36,339 bases of DNA from contig QHXN01000090.1 of NCBI GenBank assembly GCA_003222975.1, positions 1 through 36,339 of the forward strand, written 5' to 3'. The notes under the pieces were generated by a model. That model had not been told where the DNA came from. It made no database searches and saw only the letters and a list, made by a program, of their open reading frames with translations. How positions within the stretch are numbered: position 1 is the stretch's first letter; the number at the start of each line of letters is the position of its first letter. The translations under genes and the position numbers were made by a program. Source of the DNA: Acidobacteriota bacterium (GTDB lineage Bacteria; Acidobacteriota; Blastocatellia; Pyrinomonadales; Pyrinomonadaceae). This document shows, piece after piece, positions 32,616 through 36,339 of the stretch.

Positions 32616-33194
32616 TCACAGCGGCTCGTCGCCGATGCGCTCGTGGTACGACTGGGACGGCTGCCCTTCGTCCTGTTTCTGGTTGAAGGCCGCGGACTGC
32701 CCGCGCGGGATGCTCAGAGTCTTCCACGCCGAAGACTTGAGGTGCTTGGCGAGGAAGATGATTTGTCCGACGTGCTCGCCGTAGTGCGTGAGCTGTCGGT
32801 TGACGGCCTCGACGACCGTGTGCGGCTCGCGGCGGATGAGGACGTTGCCCATCAAGTCGTCGGCCCTGAGCGGCGCGAGCGCGCCGAAGAGTGAGCGCCA
32901 GCCCGCCTCCCACTTCTCCTCAATCGCGCGCCGGTCTTCGCCCTCGGCCACGAATTCAGAGTCGCGGTGGCGGTCTGGCTTCTCGCCGTCGGTCGTCAGA
33001 AAATCAGTCCAGCGCGAGCGCATGTTGCCGGCCATGTGCTTCATGATGACGGCGATGCTGTTCGACTCCGGGTCTATCGCGCGGAAGAACTCCTCGTCGT
33101 TGACCTGCGCGACGGCCTTGTCCGCGAGTCGCTTGAGGCCGCGGAACTCCGCCACGGCGTTTTCCAGGTAGTGTTCTGCGAGCGAGTCGGTCAT
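32616..33194 (-). CDS. DinB-superfamily (DUF1572) protein
   Basis: A 192-aa four-helix-bundle protein. SIAVIMKHMAGNMRSRWTDF with the His of the first metal site, DRHRDSEF and the later NRQLTHYGEHVGQIIFLAKH with two spaced His give the three-histidine layout of DinB/DUF1572 proteins. Those proteins are metal-binding; some are thiol-dependent transferases, and the function of this subgroup is unknown. ATG at 33194 has GAGG upstream; a start at 33206 adds four residues. It lies directly upstream of folK in the same direction. Confidence 0.85.
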   Translation of the reverse strand: MTDSLAEHYLENAVAEFRGLKRLADKAVAQVNDEEFFRAIDPESNSIAVIMKHMAGNMRSRWTDFLTTDGEKPDRHRDSEFVAEGEDRRAIEEKWEAGWRSLFGALAPLRADDLMGNVLIRREPHTVVEAVNRQLTHYGEHVGQIIFLAKHLKSSAWKTLSIPRGQSAAFNQKQDEGQPSQSYHERIGDEPL

Positions 33195-33293
33195 GTAACA
33201 CCTCAAGCGCCTCTACGAGCAGAGGCATCTGCGTCCCTCATAAACCTTATGTGCCGTCTGCCGTGGGCGGTCAGGTAGAGTTCTGAGCAATGA

Positions 33294-34772
33294 TTAAAAG
33301 GTGCCAAAGTGCTGATCCGTTCGTAAACGCAGCTTCCAACACCGGCGGTAGCTGTTTTCCGTGAAATCAACTTTAGCCGCGATGGTGTTGAACTCTTCCA
33401 TGCTGGGGAAGTCGCGGGCGGGCTGCCCCGGCTGCCGTGGGTCGGGCCTCGTCTCTTCGCTGCCTCTCCCGCTCATGAAGTGCAACGCGTGCACCAGCTC
33501 GTGAAAAAGTGCCACGTGAGCGGGAGTGTCGTTGCCGTTCGGCAGGGGGAATTGGTCAGGGTCGAACATGACCACGACGCTCGCGCCCACGCTATCACAG
33601 CAGGCCCTGGTGGGGACGGCGCGGGTTTTCGGGCCTACGATAAATTCCGGCGTGGTCGCCTTGCCTTGCGCTTTATTCAGCTCGAAGCCGGCCCTCTGTC
33701 GCGCCACTTCGTCGGGCGTGACGGTTTTGATCGTCACGGTTCGTCCCCTGCTGTGTGAGTCCTGTAGCGCGTACAGGAGCTTCGCGCCGGGGTGAACACT
33801 CCCCGCGCATCCGGGCGGGGTGGATGCGATAGTTTCTATCTCCCGCAAGATCGCCCTGCGAAAGTCGTCGTCGCCCTCGATGATGATGGCGCCGTCGAGA
33901 ATCTCAGACCTTCCCGGCCCGGAGCTTGTGACCGGCTTGTCGAGGATCGAGTCCGGCATGTCCGGCGGCGTTTGTGCCTCGGCGGAAGGGAGTCCCCAAG
34001 GGTCGCGCCGGGGCCTGCGCGGCTCGTTCCCATCGCGCCTCACGCTGCCTCCGGTGAGAGGGGGAGGCATCGGGGGCAGGTCGCCATCCGACCTTCGCGC
34101 CCCGCGGCCACCGCCGTCCTGCCCAGAGACACCACCCCTCAACGGACGATCAGGGGGAAGCGCATCCCTCATGACCTGCAACGTCTCCGTGCAGGATTCC
34201 CGGAAACACCCCTCGGCCCCCTTGAGCGTCTCTTGTATTTTCTGCCTCCACTTTTCGACGGCCTGATCGTAGGCTTGGAGTGAGGCGGGGCCGCGCGCCG
34301 GCTCGTTCCCGGATTCGAGACTCACCACCTGCCTGTAGAGTTCTGCGCGCGCCCGCGGGTCGGGGCGCGCGATTTGCAACTTCCTCAACAGCTCGATGTA
34401 AACTTTCAGCTCCGCCATCGGACACTCGATGCACGATGCCATGCCTGCGTACAGCCTTTCGTCAACCCCGTTCCAATCATCCGACAACACAAGCTTCGTA
34501 TCCGCGGCAGCTCTGTGATACAGGTCGAGAGCCTCCCGCGCGTCCCGGCACTGGCTCTCAGCCGCCTTAAGAAGTGAAAACTCGTCCGGAAGCTCTTCCT
34601 GCTGTCGGACGCCTCCCTTGACGGTGGTCGGGCGGCGCTCCTGCTGCCGGACTCCCCCTTCGAGGGTAGGCCGACGGCCCTCCTGCCCGACCAACACGCC
34701 GCTCGCTAACAGCAGCACTACACACAGGCGGAAACCGGGCTGCGCGAACATCCGGCGGAACAGTTTCGACAT
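33294..34772 (-). CDS. Exported protein with M91 (NleD-like) zinc metalloprotease domain
   Basis: A 492-aa protein with a signal peptide (FRLCVVLLLASGVLVGQ). The mature N-terminus has two copies of a 14-residue repeat ending GGVRQQE. Next is a helical region (about 60-190, SLLKAAESQCRDAREALDLY, then VEKWRQKIQETLKGAEGCF), a Pro/Arg-rich linker (205-280), and a C-terminal domain. In that domain IIIEGDDDFRRAILREIETI is followed by HELVHALH (424-431) and MEEFNTI (E459/E460). The HExxH with downstream EExxT is the M91 arrangement, found in effectors NleD and HopH1, which cleave host kinases. Here a signal peptide, not a type III signal, is present. GAGGAG lies 8 nt before the ATG. Activity is inferred, not shown. 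Confidence 0.7.
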   Translation of the reverse strand: MSKLFRRMFAQPGFRLCVVLLLASGVLVGQEGRRPTLEGGVRQQERRPTTVKGGVRQQEELPDEFSLLKAAESQCRDAREALDLYHRAAADTKLVLSDDWNGVDERLYAGMASCIECPMAELKVYIELLRKLQIARPDPRARAELYRQVVSLESGNEPARGPASLQAYDQAVEKWRQKIQETLKGAEGCFRESCTETLQVMRDALPPDRPLRGGVSGQDGGGRGARRSDGDLPPMPPPLTGGSVRRDGNEPRRPRRDPWGLPSAEAQTPPDMPDSILDKPVTSSGPGRSEILDGAIIIEGDDDFRRAILREIETIASTPPGCAGSVHPGAKLLYALQDSHSRGRTVTIKTVTPDEVARQRAGFELNKAQGKATTPEFIVGPKTRAVPTRACCDSVGASVVVMFDPDQFPLPNGNDTPAHVALFHELVHALHFMSGRGSEETRPDPRQPGQPARDFPSMEEFNTIAAKVDFTENSYRRCWKLRLRTDQHFGTF

Positions 34773-34879
34773 AGGCCATCTCCTCAGTCCCGTAAAACTG
34801 ACGCGGGGTTTGAAAGCCAGAGCAAGGTTGAATAAGAACTTTCTTACGCGCAACGTTGCACGGTGGCTTTCGTCATCAA

Positions 34880-35446
34880 CTACGGTCTGCCGGACACCTT
34901 GAGATGCGAACGGTCGTCCGCCTTTCTGCCTTTCAGGTAGGCGTTGCGAACAGCGCGGTGGCAACTCTCCGCTCGCTCCAACGGGCCTTCGGCCTGCTTC
35001 AGAAGTCTCTCATGCTGCCCGAGTAGTTGCGCCGCCCTCAAGGTGTCTGAGCTATCTCGCGCCTGGCGGAAGAGATTATCCGCCCGTTCGATCATTCCCC
35101 TGGCCGTGCCGAGCGGGACGGCGCAGCGTTTCAGACTTTTGACGGGAGACGGCGGCGTTGCGGATGACTTTTCCCACGCTCCTTGCGCATTACGCCAGGA
35201 CTCCTGCCTCACCCGCCAGTGAGAACCCATCGCGTCCGCGTCCTTGCTGACCGCGAGCAGTTCCTCGAACGCTTTGAAAGCTTCATCTATCTTTTCCCGT
35301 GCTTCGGGGTCGGCCTTGCGACTCTGCAAAACTTGTCGTGTGAAAATACCTGCGGACGCCTGCCGCGCGCTGGTCGCGCCCGGCATCAGCCAGAGAGCGA
35401 GGGCGGCCAGCAGCGTGAAAGCGACGAAGATGATTTTTCGTGGCAC
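34880..35446 (-). CDS. Exported helical protein of unknown function
   Basis: A ~188-aa protein with a signal peptide (RKIIFVAFTLLAALALWLMP). The remainder is helical and rich in Lys/Glu/Ala/Arg (EAREKIDEAFKAFEELLAVS, HERLLKQAEGPLERAESCHR). The GTG at 35446 is preferred because the signal peptide follows at once and GGAG lies 9 nt upstream; an ATG at 35515 would add 23 basic residues. It lies just upstream of the M91 protein gene in the same direction, and the two share a similar helical AExCxR-type pattern, so they may act together. No family recognised. Confidence 0.6.
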   Translation of the reverse strand: MPRKIIFVAFTLLAALALWLMPGATSARQASAGIFTRQVLQSRKADPEAREKIDEAFKAFEELLAVSKDADAMGSHWRVRQESWRNAQGAWEKSSATPPSPVKSLKRCAVPLGTARGMIERADNLFRQARDSSDTLRAAQLLGQHERLLKQAEGPLERAESCHRAVRNAYLKGRKADDRSHLKVSGRP

Positions 35447-35608
35447 GTGTTTGAACTCCCCGCGCGGGTCTTTCGTGAACGCGGCGCGGTCGCGTGTGGC
35501 GCGCCGTTGCGGCATGCCTGTTTGGCCGCTTACTTACACCAAGCGCGGCTTAAAGTCCATAGCGACTGTGAAGGTGTTTCTAACGAAGACGGGCGCGAGC
35601 GACTCGCT

Positions 35609-35644
35609 CTATTCTTTCGCCCGGCCCTATTCTTTCGCCCGGCC
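35609..35644. repeat. Exact 18-bp tandem duplication
   Basis: CTATTCTTTCGCCCGGCC occurs twice in a row (35609-35626 and 35627-35644). It lies in the ~210-nt gap between the two last genes, 13 nt after the stop of the gene that ends at 35658 (minus strand). I see nothing else certain in this gap. Confidence 0.8.
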
Positions 35645-35657
35645 CGTGTCCTCGGCG

Positions 35658-36339
35658 TCAGTATTCAGCCCGAGCGGAAGCCTGATTCAACGCGAGCAGG
35701 AGCCGGAGCTTCGCCGGACTCGGCCCCGTCCCGCGCCACGCGTAATTACTCAAGGCGGCGACGCCGCCCCAGGTCGGGTGATAGCGCAGGTAGATGTCCC
35801 GTTCCCGCGCGTCGCCCCAGCTCCCGTCCGCGTTCTGGTGCGCGAGCAGGTATTCAGTCCCGGCCCTGATCAACGCGTCCGCATCCGTCAGGCCGAGTGC
35901 GCGCAGAGAGTCCATGAACTCGCCGAGCATGTCTGCGTCTCCCTCGGCAACGGCCTCGCGCAGGTTCGCCTTGAGGAACTCGAACTCACGGGGAAGCAGG
36001 CGGGCGGGCAGGCGGTACTGGCCGTACTCGTTGAGCGTATAGACGACGTGCGTGATCGAGTAAACGGTGTCGTAGAACTCCGCGTTCGCGCCGCCTTGGC
36101 TTCCGCGGTAGGGCCGGAGCGCCGTCAGCCACTTGAGCACGTCGCCGTAGGTCGCGCCGAGTCTGACGCCGTATCGGTCGCCGACGTAAGTAGTAATCAG
36201 CGCGTCGTACCAAACGTCGTAGCGCGTCCGCATCCTTAAAGGGCGACCGCAGCGGCGGCAGACCTTCGCGCCGCGCGCGTTCGTCGTCTTGTCAAACTCG
36301 CACGCTTCCGGCACGTCCGCGGGCGGCGGCTCGTTCGTC
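35658..36339 (-). CDS. Unknown protein with zinc-ribbon and prenyltransferase-like repeat (5' end outside window)
   Basis: The minus-strand frame is open from the right window edge (TNEPPPADVPEACEFD) to 35658; a GTG at 36314 is probably internal. At least 226 residues are seen. ACEFDKTTNARGAKVCRRCG has three cysteines resembling half or all of a zinc ribbon. The body is helical (RTRYDVWYDALITTYVGDRY, then ARLLPREFEFLKANLREAVA). The end has LLAHQNADGSWGDARERDIY and YHPTWGGVAALSNYAWRG, close to the QxxDGSWG repeat of terpene cyclases and prenyltransferase alpha/alpha barrels. One such repeat is too little to name a function. Confidence 0.6.
   Translation of the reverse strand, partial: TNEPPPADVPEACEFDKTTNARGAKVCRRCGRPLRMRTRYDVWYDALITTYVGDRYGVRLGATYGDVLKWLTALRPYRGSQGGANAEFYDTVYSITHVVYTLNEYGQYRLPARLLPREFEFLKANLREAVAEGDADMLGEFMDSLRALGLTDADALIRAGTEYLLAHQNADGSWGDARERDIYLRYHPTWGGVAALSNYAWRGTGPSPAKLRLLLALNQASARAEY

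Overview
The window is one contiguous, very GC-rich stretch of bacterial chromosome with no RNA genes, CRISPR array or insertion sequence that I can recognise. Most genes from about 3.9 kb onward lie on the minus strand. The gene mix suggests an Acidobacteriota member of the Blastocatellia/Pyrinomonas type: several membrane-anchored Ser/Thr kinases beside a PP2C phosphatase and an FHA-protease, secreted TPR proteins, a hydroxybenzoyl-CoA-reductase-like molybdoenzyme, and many short-tandem-repeat hairpins between genes. That taxonomic call is inference from gene content, not from a marker gene.

Layout. 0-3.6 kb: the 3' end of glutamine synthetase (glnA), then glnE, its adenylyltransferase/deadenylase. 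3.6-5.35 kb: a zinc-ribbon protein and a GT4 glycosyltransferase on the minus strand, ending in a frameshifted, truncated GT2 glycosyltransferase that abuts the glnE stop codon. 5.6-9.4 kb: an SRPBCC protein, an outer-membrane beta-barrel-like protein, and a coupled trio of ECF sigma factor, membrane (anti-sigma-like) protein and secreted protein. 9.6-15.3 kb: gatA and gatC (tRNA amidotransferase), a DciA-like DUF721 protein, maf, a redoxin without the usual cysteines, a PfpI/DJ-1 protein and a MocA-like cytidylyltransferase. 15.1-19.1 kb: a three-subunit molybdenum hydroxylase (2Fe-2S, Mo, FAD). The Mo subunit is split by a frameshifting deletion, and the FAD subunit carries the four-cysteine insert typical of 4-hydroxybenzoyl-CoA reductase. 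The adjacent MocA would make the cytosine-dinucleotide form of its cofactor.

19.2-29.5 kb is a signalling block read on the minus strand: FHA-transmembrane-serine protease, Ser/Thr kinase with a PEGA-like tail, PP2C phosphatase, a second kinase (ATGA overlap with the phosphatase), two paralogous secreted proteins, and a TPR protein. Kinases, phosphatase and FHA phosphothreonine reader together look like one envelope phospho-signalling unit. 29.9-33.2 kb holds panC, panB, a C-terminally truncated folK and a DinB/DUF1572 protein. 33.3-36.3 kb holds a secreted M91 (NleD-like) metalloprotease candidate, a small exported helical protein and the 3' part of a gene with a zinc-ribbon segment and a prenyltransferase-like repeat.

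The most unusual structure is not a gene. At least ten intergenic sites carry long, nearly perfect inverted repeats whose arms are themselves built of 7-10 nt near-tandem units. They sit tightly at gene ends, supply the stop codons of several unrelated genes, apparently truncate folK, and in one case fill the whole space between the divergent genes dciA and maf.
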